From assembly GCA_023228285.1 (NCBI GenBank), contig JALOBM010000001.1, positions 1 through 64,000 of the forward strand: a stretch of DNA of 64,000 nt, read 5' to 3'. The notes under the pieces are model-generated. The model saw nothing but the letters and a program-made list of their open reading frames with translations. It made no database searches and was not told the origin of the DNA. Each line of letters opens with the position of its first letter. Within the stretch, counting starts at the first letter, position 1. Below, piece after piece: positions 27,250 to 36,976 of the stretch. The translations under genes and the position numbers were made by a program. Origin of the DNA: Candidatus Cloacimonadota bacterium. Its GTDB lineage: Bacteria; Cloacimonadota; Cloacimonadia; Cloacimonadales; Cloacimonadaceae.

Positions 27250-28308
27250 CTACAGACTTTCCCGGATAAGCTCAACTAAGGCAGAGAGCAACTGCTCTTC
27301 AGGGACTTTCTTGATGATCTCCCCACGCGCAAAGACCAGCCCTTCCTTGTTGCCTCCGGCGATGCCAAAATCTGCTTCCCGAGCCTCTCCGGGACCGTTT
27401 ACCGCACAGCCCATCACGGCTATGCACAGTTCCAGGTCCCTGAATTCCTCCAGAGCCTGCTCAACTTTCTGCGCCAAACCGATGAGGTCAATGCGAGTGC
27501 GCCCGCAGGTGGGGCAGGATACTATCTGTAAGCCCTTTCTAATGCCCAATCCGATCAGGATTTGCCGCGCTACATATACCTCTTTCACCGGATCATCGGT
27601 GAGGGATACCCTTATGGTGTCTCCGATGCCCTCTTCCAACAGGATGCCCAGTCCGATGGCGCTTTTGATGCTGCCGGACAAGGCTGTTCCGGCTTCGGTG
27701 ACGCCCAGGTGCAGGGGGTAGTCGCAGCGTTTACTCAGTTCCCGGTAGCTGGCGAGCATCAGCGGGATATTGGATGCTTTCGCTGAGATCTTGATATCGT
27801 AGAAACCCAGCTTTTCCAGGATGTTTACGTGGCTTAGCGCCGCTTCCATCATCGCTGTGCTGCCATGTCCATATCGGGACAAGAGATCCTTGGGCAGCGA
27901 ACCGCTGTTTACTCCGATGCGAATGGGGATACCATGGTTTTTTGCCGCTGCGGCCAAGCTTTTCACCCCGCTTTCGGAACCAATGTTGCCGGGATTGATG
28001 CGCAGTCCGTCGATACCATTTTCTATGGCTGCAATTGCCAGTTTGTGATCGAAGTGAATATCCGCTACCATCGGCACCTGAAAGTCCTTCTTGATCTCCC
28101 TGATAGCTGCAGCGTCTTCCATATCCATCACGGAAAAGCGGATGATCTCGCAGCCTGCTGAAACCAGGCGCTTGATCTGATTGCGAACCGCAGGAACATT
28201 GGCTGTTTTTACATTCAGCATGCTTTGGATGGAAATGGGGGCATCTGAGCCTATCCGTATATTTCCCAGTTTAATGGTGCGTGTATTACGTCTCGAAATC
28301 GGTGTCAT
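27250..28308 (-). CDS. ispG: 4-hydroxy-3-methylbut-2-enyl diphosphate synthase
   Basis: 352 residues of the short bacterial GcpE form. SIQSMLNVKTANV near the start is the substrate region; LRINPGNIG, GVNSGSLPKDLL and LGVTEAG follow in the TIM barrel. The 4Fe-4S ligands are seen in VSCPTCGRTRID (two Cys) and AVMGCAVNGPGEA (one Cys), with the family Glu after it. It makes HMBPP in the MEP isoprenoid pathway, feeding ispA in this window. Confidence 0.97.
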   Translation of the reverse strand: MTPISRRNTRTIKLGNIRIGSDAPISIQSMLNVKTANVPAVRNQIKRLVSAGCEIIRFSVMDMEDAAAIREIKKDFQVPMVADIHFDHKLAIAAIENGIDGLRINPGNIGSESGVKSLAAAAKNHGIPIRIGVNSGSLPKDLLSRYGHGSTAMMEAALSHVNILEKLGFYDIKISAKASNIPLMLASYRELSKRCDYPLHLGVTEAGTALSGSIKSAIGLGILLEEGIGDTIRVSLTDDPVKEVYVARQILIGLGIRKGLQIVSCPTCGRTRIDLIGLAQKVEQALEEFRDLELCIAVMGCAVNGPGEAREADFGIAGGNKEGLVFARGEIIKKVPEEQLLSALVELIRESL

Positions 28309-28328
28309 CCGGCGTTTCTATCTCCTGT

Positions 28329-30671
28329 TCAGTTTTTGATGGTGTCGAGGCTGTCTGCAATCGTAATCATCTCCAGGTGGTTTTCCGTAATGCTTTTGGG
28401 AACATCTGTTTGAATAACCGTCTTCGGCTTTGGTGTATAAAGTGCTTCGATTTTGGGAGAGTATGTTACCACAAAGCCGCCAAAGACGATGGAAACCATA
28501 CTCATCAGTTTGATCAGGATATTCATGCAGGGGCCGGCAGTATCCTTGAAGGGATCACCCACCGTATCGCCCACGATCGTGGCTTTATGTACCGATGAAC
28601 CGCTGCCGCCCTCCGCACCGGTTTCCACATACTTTTTGGCGTTGTCCCAAGCGCCGCCGGAATTGTTCATCATCACTGCGGTTACAAAACCGGTGGTGAG
28701 TCCGCCGATTAAGAGTCCTAAAACACCTGCTACTCCGAAGATCAGTCCCACTACTACAGGACTTGCTATACCGATGATGGCGGGCAATACCATCTGTTGC
28801 TGTGCACCGATGGTAGAGATTTTTACGCACTGGGCATAATCCGGCTTGGTCTTGCCTTGCAGGATGCCGGGAATGGTGGTAAACTGCCGGCGAACCTCTT
28901 TCACCATCAGCCCTGCGGCTTTACCAACCGCTTTGATGGTGAGTGCACTGAATACATAGACCACCATTGAGCCGATGAAAATACCCAGGAGGAACTTGGG
29001 ATTGAGCGGATTTACCTGATAATATTCGATGAACTGACTCAGGCTGGCCAGAGGAGCTGCCACGGTCTCTGTGATCTTGCCGGAACCGATGGTCAACATC
29101 TGTACTTCACCCATTTTTTCACCTAGCATCACAAAGGCATCTCTCACCTTTTCCAGATATGCCGCCAACAGCGCCATAGCTGTAAGTGCGGCACTACCGA
29201 TGGCAAATCCTTTGCCGATGGCAGCGGTGGTGTTTCCCACGGAATCTAGGCTGTCCGTGCGTTCCCGCACTTCTTTGGGCAGGTAAGACATTTGTGCATT
29301 GCCTCCGGCATTATCGGCGATAGGCCCAAAAGCGTCCATAGCCAGCGTGACGCCCAGAGTTGCCAACATGCCCACTGCTCCGAAACCGATGCCATACAGC
29401 CCTAGCTCGATGTGTTCAAAACCGCCTGAGAGTACAAAGGAAATCATAATCGCTGCGGAGATGATGATCACCGGCATGGCGGTGGACAGCATTCCCACGC
29501 TAAAACCTTCCAATATCACCGTAGCCGAGCCGTATTCGCCCTGTTTCGCTATATTGCGGGTAGCCTTGTATGAATGGGATGTCCACAGCTCTGTGGTGTA
29601 TCCTATCAATACACCAGCCAAAAGACCTACTACACTGGAAATGAAGATGCCCAGATAGTACTCTTGCGGCAACAGTATCTTGCAGACAAAGAAAGAGGCG
29701 ATTGCGATCAGGATGGAACTAAGATAAATGCTCTTGTTCAAAGCTGCCATCAGTTCCTTCATCCCGGCATTTTCCTTTGTGGATACGGCAAAGATGCCAA
29801 GAATAGATAGTAAAGCTCCTATGCCCGCCAAAATCAGCGGAGCGGAGATAAAATTGACCATAAATTCCTTCATGGCGGGATTGGTGACGGAGAGCCGTAA
29901 GACTGCGCTCATTCCCAATGCCGCCGTTGCAAGGATGCTGCCTGCATAAGATTCATACAGATCGGCGCCCATTCCCGCTACGTCACCCACATTGTCACCC
30001 ACATTGTCGGCAATGGTTGCGGGGTTGCGGGGATCGTCTTCAGGAATGTCAGCTTCCACTTTGCCTACTAGATCGGCGCCCACATCCGCAGCTTTGGTAT
30101 AGATACCACCGCCCAGACGGGCAAAGAGGGCCTGAGAGCTGGCGCCCATGCCAAATGAGAGCATCACTACGGCTATTTTCTCCAGACTATAACCCATAGT
30201 ATTGAGCAGGAAAAACCAGAATGAGATATCCCACAAAGCCAGTCCCACCACTGTGAGACCCATCACACCCCCTGCGCGGTAGGCTACTTTCAGCCCTTTG
30301 TTCAAACTCTCAGAACATGCTTGAGCGGTGCGGCTGGAAGCCATAGTAGCCGTATTCATCCCGATAAACCCCGCCAATCCGCTCATGATGCCGCCGCTTA
30401 GAAAGCCCCATGGTATCATAGGATCCAGCACTTTCAGCCCATAGGCGGAGAACAGGAATATACCAAGGGCAATCAGGAAGAATAATCCCACGCCTTTATA
30501 TTGTTGCAAAAGATAAGCGTAAGCTCCTTCGCGAACATAACCTGCAATCTCCTGCATACGAGCATTGCCAGGATTTGCAATCTTTACATTGTGATAGAAA
30601 TAATAGGCAAAAAACAGTGCAGAAATGGCGCCAAGAGGGGCCAAATACCATATCAGCGGCAGATGCGGCAT
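28329..30671 (-). CDS. hppA: K+-dependent membrane-bound pyrophosphatase
   Basis: 780 residues from the ATG at 30671, chosen because GGAGG lies 5 bases upstream; the longer open frame starts earlier without a site. About sixteen membrane segments. Pyrophosphate motifs: [20 protein letters not shown] near residue 215, [28 protein letters not shown], and [12 protein letters not shown] near the end. [10 protein letters not shown] has Ala where K+-independent enzymes have Lys, so it is K+-dependent. It may pump H+ or Na+. It conserves energy from pyrophosphate. Confidence 0.96.
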   Translation of the reverse strand: MPHLPLIWYLAPLGAISALFFAYYFYHNVKIANPGNARMQEIAGYVREGAYAYLLQQYKGVGLFFLIALGIFLFSAYGLKVLDPMIPWGFLSGGIMSGLAGFIGMNTATMASSRTAQACSESLNKGLKVAYRAGGVMGLTVVGLALWDISFWFFLLNTMGYSLEKIAVVMLSFGMGASSQALFARLGGGIYTKAADVGADLVGKVEADIPEDDPRNPATIADNVGDNVGDVAGMGADLYESYAGSILATAALGMSAVLRLSVTNPAMKEFMVNFISAPLILAGIGALLSILGIFAVSTKENAGMKELMAALNKSIYLSSILIAIASFFVCKILLPQEYYLGIFISSVVGLLAGVLIGYTTELWTSHSYKATRNIAKQGEYGSATVILEGFSVGMLSTAMPVIIISAAIMISFVLSGGFEHIELGLYGIGFGAVGMLATLGVTLAMDAFGPIADNAGGNAQMSYLPKEVRERTDSLDSVGNTTAAIGKGFAIGSAALTAMALLAAYLEKVRDAFVMLGEKMGEVQMLTIGSGKITETVAAPLASLSQFIEYYQVNPLNPKFLLGIFIGSMVVYVFSALTIKAVGKAAGLMVKEVRRQFTTIPGILQGKTKPDYAQCVKISTIGAQQQMVLPAIIGIASPVVVGLIFGVAGVLGLLIGGLTTGFVTAVMMNNSGGAWDNAKKYVETGAEGGSGSSVHKATIVGDTVGDPFKDTAGPCMNILIKLMSMVSIVFGGFVVTYSPKIEALYTPKPKTVIQTDVPKSITENHLEMITIADSLDTIKN

Positions 30672-30731
30672 ATATACCTCCATATTATTCGAGGGATAAA
30701 TCACGTATTCACATGAAATCCCATGCACTTT

Positions 30732-30760
30732 CATTTTTATACGGACTTTTATTTTGTCAA
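30732..30760 (-). promoter_or_regulatory. Candidate promoter of hppA
   Basis: On the minus strand an exact TTGACA at 30760-30755 is followed by an AT-rich stretch containing TATAAAAAT. The spacing to the best TATAAA is short (13), so the exact -10 is uncertain. It lies 84 bases before the start codon. Confidence 0.4.
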
Positions 30761-30812
30761 TTTCTTTTTTTGGAATGGCTTAAGCTGTCGGTCTTTACGT
30801 CCAGAACCAGAG

Positions 30813-31004
30813 TTCTATAGGTTCAGTATTTATAACATCAAAGGCCAGCTGATTCGAAGTCCCGGCAAAAGCTCCAATTCATCAGGCGATCACACTTTCC
30901 AATGGGACGGCAGAGATGATTCTGGTAAACAGGTAAGCGGCGGTATCTACTTTGTAGTGGTTGAAGCTGGTAGGAAAAAAGCAGGTAGTAGATTTTATAT
31001 CTGA
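30813..31004 (+). pseudogene. Remnant C-terminal FlgD-like / T9SS-like sorting domain
   Basis: In the plus frame at 30813-31004, FYRFSIYNIKGQLIRS, then HTFQWDGRDDSGKQVSGGIY and a closing strand ending FYI and a stop reproduce the last 60 residues of FlgD-Ig-like or type-9-sorting-like C-terminal domains. Nothing upstream encodes the rest of such a protein. There is no ribosome site or plausible start, so this is a decayed gene end left in the hppA-xseB gap. The remainder of the 756-base gap holds one palindromic repeat. Confidence 0.65.
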
Positions 31005-31109
31005 AATAAGCATTATGAGCGGATTGAACAGCATCAAATTGAGTGAATACAGATCCGGGTAAAGAAAGAGGGTAATTCCGTGCAATCTGCGTACTATTCA
31101 AGCAGTGCC

Positions 31110-31173
31110 GAAGCTGATATAAAGGCGTTATCATCCAGTGCTCACTCGATAATAACGGGATGATATCTGCTTT
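31110..31173 (+). repeat. 64-bp palindromic element, copy 3
   Basis: Same length and half-site order as the other copies, with GATATAA for the first GATATCA and the right end GCTTT. The centre is AGTGCTCACT, a perfect inverted centre. It lies between divergent hppA and xseB. Confidence 0.85.
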
Positions 31174-31373
31174 TAAACAGGATAATATAGAGAGGTAGAA
31201 CGCTGTGGATTACCGCTTAAACAGCCGAAATGATTCAATATGAAGCTTCTGCAATATAAAAGTTTCAACATCAACTTCGAATATAGTATCGTATGACTAC
31301 TAATCTTTGCTGCTATTTCCAGAAATATCAGCCCTGCAATTATCTGTATTTGAACAAAGAATGAATTTTTTGT

Positions 31374-31401
31374 TTGACAGAATCCATGAATTGCTTATAC
31401 T
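31374..31401 (+). promoter_or_regulatory. Sigma-70 promoter of the xseB operon
   Basis: TTGACA at 31374-31379 and TATACT at 31396-31401 with a 16-base spacer; the ATG of xseB is 27 bases after the -10. It is the best matching promoter in the window. Confidence 0.75.
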
Positions 31402-31427
31402 CGGTCAAAAAGATAAGGGAGAGAAGC

Positions 31428-31664
31428 ATGGAAAATACAAATCCCGAAGAGCTCAGTTTTGAAGAGGCTTTGAAAGCCTTGGAGGAGATCGTTGACCGGC
31501 TCTCGAATAATGCGACAAATCTTGATGAGATGCTACAGCTCTATGCCCGGGGAGTGGACTATCTCAAGCGCTGTCAAGCGAAGCTGGGTGAGGCGGAAGC
31601 CAAGATCAAGATCCTCAGCGAAGAACTCCCGGGTAAGGTTCAGGAGATGAATAATGGATCCTAA
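31428..31664 (+). CDS. xseB: Exodeoxyribonuclease VII small subunit
   Basis: 78 residues from the ATG at 31428 (AAGGGAGAG upstream); the longer open frame would start inside the promoter. It has the XseB pattern SFEEALKALEEIVDRL, LDEMLQLYARGVDYLKRCQ and a helical tail. With XseA it degrades single-stranded DNA. xseA is not in the window. It overlaps ispA by 11 bases. Confidence 0.92.
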   Translation: MENTNPEELSFEEALKALEEIVDRLSNNATNLDEMLQLYARGVDYLKRCQAKLGEAEAKIKILSEELPGKVQEMNNGS

Positions 31665-32544
31665 AGTACTCTTAAAAAAGGACATGAAAGAAAAACAGGA
31701 ATTGGTGAATATCATCCTGGATCGTTATCTGCCCCGCAAGGACGAATACCCCAAGGATATACATAAAGCTCTCAGATACAGTACCTTTGCCGGTGGAAAA
31801 CGCTTGCGCCCATATCTCACATTTCTGGCTTATCAACTCTATAAAGACGAATTGGATGCCATCGCTCCGGTTGCCGCTGCCATCGAGATGATCCACACCT
31901 ACACGCTCATCCATGATGATCTGCCGGACATCGATGACGATGAATACCGTCGCGGCAAGAAATCCTGTCATGCCGTATTCGGAGAAGGTGTAGCGCTATT
32001 GGCAGGGGATTCTCTTTTGGTAAATGCCTTTGAACTGATTACCTATGCCGAGATCGACGATGCCCTGAAAGTGCAATTTGTGCGCGAATTGGCTCAGGAA
32101 GCGGGCATCAAAGGTGTGATCGCCGGACAGATGATGGATATCGATTCCGAGGGTAAGAATGTGGATAAAAAGACCCTGAACTTTATTCATAACAATAAAA
32201 CTGCGAAGCTGATCAATGTGAGCCTGCGTTTTGGCGCCCTTGCCGCAAAAGCCAGTGCCAAAGACCTGGCCATTATCGAAGATTATGGCACCAAAATCGG
32301 TCTGGTCTTCCAGATTGTCGATGACCTGCTGGATATAGAAGGTAGCGAGGCAAAACTGGGTAAGAGCATTGGTAAAGACGAAGCTCAGGGCAAAGCTACT
32401 TTCCCTGCTATTTATGGTATCGAACAAAGCCGGCAGATGGCCATGGATCTTACCGCAAAGGCCAAAGAAAGCATCTCTCACTTTGGCGAACGCGGTTTGC
32501 GCCTGATGGTATTGGCGGATTATCTATTGAACCGCAAGTCATGA
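31654..32544 (+). CDS. ispA: Farnesyl/geranyl diphosphate synthase
   Basis: 296 residues: [10 protein letters not shown], first Asp-rich motif [15 protein letters not shown] near residue 88, and second motif [12 protein letters not shown] near 217. It condenses IPP with allylic diphosphates. The xseB-ispA pairing is widespread. The ATG at 31654 lies inside the end of xseB. Confidence 0.95.
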   Translation: MDPKVLLKKDMKEKQELVNIILDRYLPRKDEYPKDIHKALRYSTFAGGKRLRPYLTFLAYQLYKDELDAIAPVAAAIEMIHTYTLIHDDLPDIDDDEYRRGKKSCHAVFGEGVALLAGDSLLVNAFELITYAEIDDALKVQFVRELAQEAGIKGVIAGQMMDIDSEGKNVDKKTLNFIHNNKTAKLINVSLRFGALAAKASAKDLAIIEDYGTKIGLVFQIVDDLLDIEGSEAKLGKSIGKDEAQGKATFPAIYGIEQSRQMAMDLTAKAKESISHFGERGLRLMVLADYLLNRKS

Positions 32545-32975
32545 AAATCAGCTATCAAAAGCTGCATCCCGACGCCGTCGAACCCCGGCGGATGAGCAGC
32601 GGTGCCGCCGGATACGATCTCTATGCCTGCATCCCAGAAGACATCCTTCTGGAGCCTATTGAGCGGATAGCGGTGCCTACCGGTCTGGCGATCTCTCTGC
32701 CCGAAAACCATGAAGCGCAGATTCGCCCGCGCAGCGGTCTGGCTCTGAAGCTGGGGTTGAGTGTATTGAACGCTCCGGGAACCATCGATTCGGATTATCG
32801 GGGCGAGATCAGAGTGATCCTGATCAATCTGAGTAGAAAAACAGTAACGATTACGCCCGGTATGCGCATCGCCCAGATGGTCATACAGCGGGTGGAAAGC
32901 ATAGAATTTGAGCAGTGTGAACGCCTGGACGAAACCCACAGAGCAGCGGGGGGATTTGGCTCCAGCGGACACTAA
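32541..32975 (+). CDS. dut: dUTP diphosphatase
   Basis: 144 residues with all five dUTPase motifs: [38 protein letters not shown], the [10 protein letters not shown] motif and the C-terminal GGFGSSGH. It is a homotrimeric enzyme that removes dUTP and supplies dUMP. It overlaps ispA by ATGA. Confidence 0.97.
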   Translation: MKISYQKLHPDAVEPRRMSSGAAGYDLYACIPEDILLEPIERIAVPTGLAISLPENHEAQIRPRSGLALKLGLSVLNAPGTIDSDYRGEIRVILINLSRKTVTITPGMRIAQMVIQRVESIEFEQCERLDETHRAAGGFGSSGH

Positions 32976-32987
32976 AAGGAACAGATA

Positions 32988-33890
32988 ATGAACGATATAA
33001 TCGATAGAATATTGCTGCTTAAAAAACAGCATAATGCACTGATTTTGGCGCATAACTATCAGGCTGTGGAAATCCAGGATTTGGCGGATTATCGCGGGGA
33101 TTCACTGCAATTGGCAATGCTCTCGCGGGATCTGAAGAATCCCATGATCGTCTTTTGCGGCGTGAGATTCATGGCAGAAACTGCAGCCATTCTGAATGAA
33201 AGCTCCACAGTGCTCCTGCCCGTGCTGGACGCAGGATGCCCCATGGCGGACATGATAAGTGCGGACCAATTGCGGCAGTTCAAAGCCCAGCATCCCGGCA
33301 GTCCGGTGGTGTGTTATGTAAACAGCACGGTGGAAGTGAAAGCCGAAAGCGATATCTGCTGTACATCCTCCAATGCTGTGAAGGTGTTGCAATCACTGCC
33401 GGCGGATAAGGATATACTCTTTGTGCCGGATCGAAACCTGGGCTCCTGGGCAGCGCATCAGAGCGGGCGTAAGGTGATCACCTGGAACGGTTACTGTCCC
33501 ACCCATCAATGGGGCTTTGGACTGGGAGACATCCGCAATCTGAAAACCAAGTATCCAGATTACGCACTGCTGGCGCATCCGGAATGTGATCCCGTCATCG
33601 TGAATGAAGCAGATATGGTGATGTCCACCGGAGGCATGATGAAGTATGTGGAGCAAAACGACAAGGTGATAATAGCCACAGAGAACGGGCTGACGGACTA
33701 TCTGAAGCATATTTATCCGAATAAAAAGATCATTACGCTATCTCCCAAAGCGGTGTGTCAGAACATGAAAAAGACCACAGTGCGGGATGTATTGAAGGCT
33801 TTAGAAGAAAGCCGCCATCACATTGTGGTGGATGAAGCAATAGCAAAGAAAGCAAGAGAAAGCATAGACCGCATGCTGGCTCTGTCCTGA
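32988..33890 (+). CDS. nadA: Quinolinate synthase
   Basis: 300 residues of the short NadA. AHNYQAVEIQDLADYRGDSL at the start binds substrate. The three 4Fe-4S ligands are visible in VCYVNSTVE, AHPECDPVI and KAVCQNMKKTT; STGGMMKYV lies between. It makes quinolinate from iminoaspartate and DHAP in NAD synthesis. The ATG follows AAAAGGAACAGATA. nadB and nadC are not nearby. Confidence 0.97.
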   Translation: MNDIIDRILLLKKQHNALILAHNYQAVEIQDLADYRGDSLQLAMLSRDLKNPMIVFCGVRFMAETAAILNESSTVLLPVLDAGCPMADMISADQLRQFKAQHPGSPVVCYVNSTVEVKAESDICCTSSNAVKVLQSLPADKDILFVPDRNLGSWAAHQSGRKVITWNGYCPTHQWGFGLGDIRNLKTKYPDYALLAHPECDPVIVNEADMVMSTGGMMKYVEQNDKVIIATENGLTDYLKHIYPNKKIITLSPKAVCQNMKKTTVRDVLKALEESRHHIVVDEAIAKKARESIDRMLALS

Positions 33891-33902
33891 GGTGGGCTGC
33901 CT

Positions 33903-34520
33903 TTGGCGACATATCAGGAAGTGCTGCTGCCCTTTGCAGGCAAAAAGATCAAGCAGGATTCCTCCGGTCAGGGAGTATCAATTGCCGCAGAATTGCTATA
34001 TCGGGAAGTGATTGCCACCGGTGGGCATGGAGCTCTACGAGCAGTGGAACTGGGCTGCGGCTGTGGGATTGTAAGCATCATGTGCGCACTTTCCCGGCCT
34101 CTGTGGAAAATTTCCGCCATTGAGATTCAGACGCATCTGGCGGCTCTGGCATGGCAGAATGCGGCGGCTTGCGGAGTGGAACTGGAGCTGCATTGCGGTA
34201 ACATGAAAGAGCTTACCGGGCAATATGATCTGGTTTTTACCAATCCGCCCTGGCGCAAGCTGAACAGCGGGCATCTGAGTCCCAATAGCGAACGTAATAT
34301 CTGCCGCTTTGAGCTGGAAATCAATATGGAAGAGCTGCTGGCATCCATCCAGCGTTTGATGGCACCGCAGGGAAAGGCAATACTGATCTATCCCGCACAG
34401 CGGTGGGAAGACCTTCAGCAGCTCATCGGGAACACTCTACTTGACATAATCAAGCACACAATACATTATGGTAACAAGGCCTTCTTATTGGCCATCATAA
34501 AACACAGGGATGTTATATGA
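33903..34520 (+). CDS. TrmN6-like N6-adenine methyltransferase
   Basis: 205 residues from a TTG at 33903 with GAGGTGG upstream. A SAM-binding motif (AVELGCGCGIVSIMCAL) near residue 45 and catalytic NPPW (DLVFTNPPWRKLNSG) near 110 define a class I N6-adenine or similar methyltransferase; the overall size matches tRNA1(Val) A37 methyltransferase. The target is inferred, not shown. It overlaps the next gene by ATGA. Confidence 0.8.
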   Translation: MATYQEVLLPFAGKKIKQDSSGQGVSIAAELLYREVIATGGHGALRAVELGCGCGIVSIMCALSRPLWKISAIEIQTHLAALAWQNAAACGVELELHCGNMKELTGQYDLVFTNPPWRKLNSGHLSPNSERNICRFELEINMEELLASIQRLMAPQGKAILIYPAQRWEDLQQLIGNTLLDIIKHTIHYGNKAFLLAIIKHRDVI

Positions 34521-35374
34521 ACGCAAGATTTTATCTGATCCTGGTGCTGCTGAGTCTGCTCTTTGGAGCCTGGGCATATCTGGCACACAATCAGGGAGAA
34601 AGCGTGAAGGCTTGTTATAATGAGCTTTCATTGCTTCCAGTTTATGCCTATGTGGCGGATACCACTCATGTGGAGCCCATCAGAAATGGACTGGAGGGAA
34701 TTTCTCCCTTAAAAGGCTATGAATACGAGACTGGGTATCAGGCGGCGCTGGAGCTGATTGAAGCTTATGCCTTGCCGCTCACCAATGATATGGTGTCCAC
34801 ATATAGTTTTCCGGATGTCTTCACTATCACTTTTCCCTCGAACAAAGCGGGGATCGAGGCCAAAGCCCGGGTGATGGATCTCTTGCGCATGTATCTGCCG
34901 GAAGAAGATATCGACGCTCAGACAAGCGCTTACGGCAAGATAATGGAAGAATTGGACAGGCTGTCCCATCGTAATCTGATCCTGAATATCTTTGTGGGAT
35001 TGCTCTTGTTTCTCATCTTTATCTTCAGCCGCCTCAGCTATGAATTGCACATCTATCTGAAGCAAAAACGACAGTTGATCAGTGTGGTGGATGTGATGCG
35101 TCACAATAAACTCAATGCAGCCCATAGCTGGTTGATGATGCTGGTTCCCGGTGGAGTGGTGAGCGGATTGTATTATCTGGGGGTGTATCTGGAGCGCTGG
35201 GAAAACCTGGCTTCGTGGTGGAGCTTTGCCTCGATGGGGATATTGAGCCTGATTGCCACGCTTGTGATTTACTTCAACCTCAGAGTGTATGAACACGAAG
35301 CGATCCTGGGAAACGCAGAACCAGTGGTGGTGGTTAGTGAAAAGCCGGAGAATAAGGAGGCGGATAATGCGTAA
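34517..35374 (+). CDS. FtsX-like four-helix membrane protein
   Basis: 285 residues: TM1 at about 4-22, an extracytoplasmic domain of about 130 residues, then TM2 near 153-172, TM3 near 203-224 and TM4 near 236-257, with a Pro/Glu tail. This is the FtsX topology. I see no clear FtsX sequence signature and no FtsE ATPase next to it, so the name rests on topology only. It overlaps pgsA by 8 bases. Confidence 0.5.
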   Translation: MNARFYLILVLLSLLFGAWAYLAHNQGESVKACYNELSLLPVYAYVADTTHVEPIRNGLEGISPLKGYEYETGYQAALELIEAYALPLTNDMVSTYSFPDVFTITFPSNKAGIEAKARVMDLLRMYLPEEDIDAQTSAYGKIMEELDRLSHRNLILNIFVGLLLFLIFIFSRLSYELHIYLKQKRQLISVVDVMRHNKLNAAHSWLMMLVPGGVVSGLYYLGVYLERWENLASWWSFASMGILSLIATLVIYFNLRVYEHEAILGNAEPVVVVSEKPENKEADNA

Positions 35375-35924
35375 ATATATCCCCAATGCTCTCACAATCC
35401 TGCGTTTCCTCCTGGTTCCGCTGTTTCTGTATCTGCTATTTCTGCATAGTGGTACGAATGCGCCGATGTTGAGTCTGATCGTGTTTGCGCTGGCATCGCT
35501 CACGGATTACGTGGATGGGATGTTGGCGCGCAAATGGGATGTAATCAGCGATTTTGGCAAGATCATGGATCCCCTGGCAGATAAGTTGCTGGTGCTTTCG
35601 GCGCTGTTGGGATTGTGTTTGCTTCAGCCTTGGAGACTCAACATCCTGATCTTCATCATAATCCTGATTCGTGAAGCGGGAATTACGGTATTGCGTGAAG
35701 TCTTGCAGCAGCGGGGGACGGTGTTGCCGGCCGACAAACTAGGTAAAGCAAAGACTGTAATGCAGATGTTTGGCATCATCTTTGCGCTTGCTGCCTGGGG
35801 CATGCTGCCTTCGATCAGTGATGGCCTGCGGCTGGTTGTCCAAACTTGGTTTTGGCTGGTGGTACTGATCACTATATTCAGCGGATTCAATTACCTGAAG
35901 CTACTCTTTGTAAAGGAGGGATAA
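35367..35924 (+). CDS. pgsA: CDP-diacylglycerol-glycerol-3-phosphate phosphatidyltransferase family
   Basis: 185 residues from the ATG at 35367 (AAGGAGG upstream), chosen over a longer frame inside the previous gene. The CDP-alcohol phosphotransferase signature DGMLARKWDVISDFGKIMD with DPLADK lies near residue 50, in a protein of about five to six membrane helices. It likely makes phosphatidylglycerophosphate. It overlaps the following gene by one base (TAATG). Confidence 0.92.
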   Translation: MRKYIPNALTILRFLLVPLFLYLLFLHSGTNAPMLSLIVFALASLTDYVDGMLARKWDVISDFGKIMDPLADKLLVLSALLGLCLLQPWRLNILIFIIILIREAGITVLREVLQQRGTVLPADKLGKAKTVMQMFGIIFALAAWGMLPSISDGLRLVVQTWFWLVVLITIFSGFNYLKLLFVKEG

Positions 35925-36976
35925 TGCGTTACATAATGGTATTACTAAGCCTTTTGCTACTCTTTGCCTGTTCCGGAGGTGAGAAAGAGCCGGCACGCTA
36001 CGATAGATTTGATGATGTGATAGACCATTCCAAACCTCTGGCTATGGGTGACGAAAGGGATGTGTATCTCTTTTGTGATGATGACAATTGGAAAGCGCTC
36101 AAGCCTTTTGTGCAAAGCAGTATTGAGCGCGAACTGATCCTGGTCTATGGGGAAAAGTATTTCCGCCTGATTCATACTCCGATTGCCGAAGCTGAGACCT
36201 ATTCCAAACATCGCAATCTGCTCTTTATCGGCGATCTGGAATCCAACGCAAAGGTGTCCCAGTATATGCGGTCAAGCTTGGCGGAAGACTTTATCAACCG
36301 CGTGAAATCCAGCGGAGGCGATCTGTTTATCGCCAACAATCACAATAGCCGGGATCAGTTGATCATGTATCTGATGGGATCAAACCAGCTCAATCTGGAG
36401 AAGATCGGCGCCATTCAGAGCGATAAGATATTTGAACTGCTCATCAAGCGCTATGCAGAACGCCTGGGATATCAGGCCTATCAACAGCCTGTCATTCCAT
36501 CTACCTTTTGGAAAGATTATCCTTTCAGCCTGAAGATACCCAATAACTACAGCCTGTATTCTAACGACAAGCTGGGACGCTTTATTAGCTTCATCTATCG
36601 TGCCCGCATGCAGGATAGCCAGATTCCGGATAAATATATAAATGTGTATTATGAGGATATGCCCGAGAACGTGATCGATCATCAATGGCTGATCGATAAA
36701 CGTAAGATGTTGGGAGAAAAGTACTTTGAAGGCGATACCTTCGATGAAGAAGTGATCCGCAAAGAGCAGACCAAGCTCGCCGGATATGACGCCTATCGTA
36801 TTGTGGGAGCGTGGAAAAACATGACTCACCTCATCGGCGGGGCTTTCCAGTCCTATGCCTTCTGGAACAATGGCAAGGCTTACATCGTGGACAACAGTGT
36901 GTACTTCCCTGCGGGAGATAAACTGTCCCTCCTGGTGGAACTATATGTAATATCCTCCAGCATTGAGGTCAAATGA
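35924..36976 (+). CDS. DUF4837-like lipoprotein
   Basis: 350 residues from the ATG at 35924 after AAAGGAGGG. The N-terminus MRYIMVLLSLLLLFACSGG is a lipoprotein signal (lipobox LFAC). The body shows two similar domains, the second from about 200 (PSTFWKDYPFSLKIPNNYSL) with IGGAFQSYAFW near the end. This resembles DUF4837 proteins seen in Bacteroidota relatives. Function is unknown. It overlaps the TPR lipoprotein by ATGA, so they are coupled. Confidence 0.65.
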   Translation: MRYIMVLLSLLLLFACSGGEKEPARYDRFDDVIDHSKPLAMGDERDVYLFCDDDNWKALKPFVQSSIERELILVYGEKYFRLIHTPIAEAETYSKHRNLLFIGDLESNAKVSQYMRSSLAEDFINRVKSSGGDLFIANNHNSRDQLIMYLMGSNQLNLEKIGAIQSDKIFELLIKRYAERLGYQAYQQPVIPSTFWKDYPFSLKIPNNYSLYSNDKLGRFISFIYRARMQDSQIPDKYINVYYEDMPENVIDHQWLIDKRKMLGEKYFEGDTFDEEVIRKEQTKLAGYDAYRIVGAWKNMTHLIGGAFQSYAFWNNGKAYIVDNSVYFPAGDKLSLLVELYVISSSIEVK

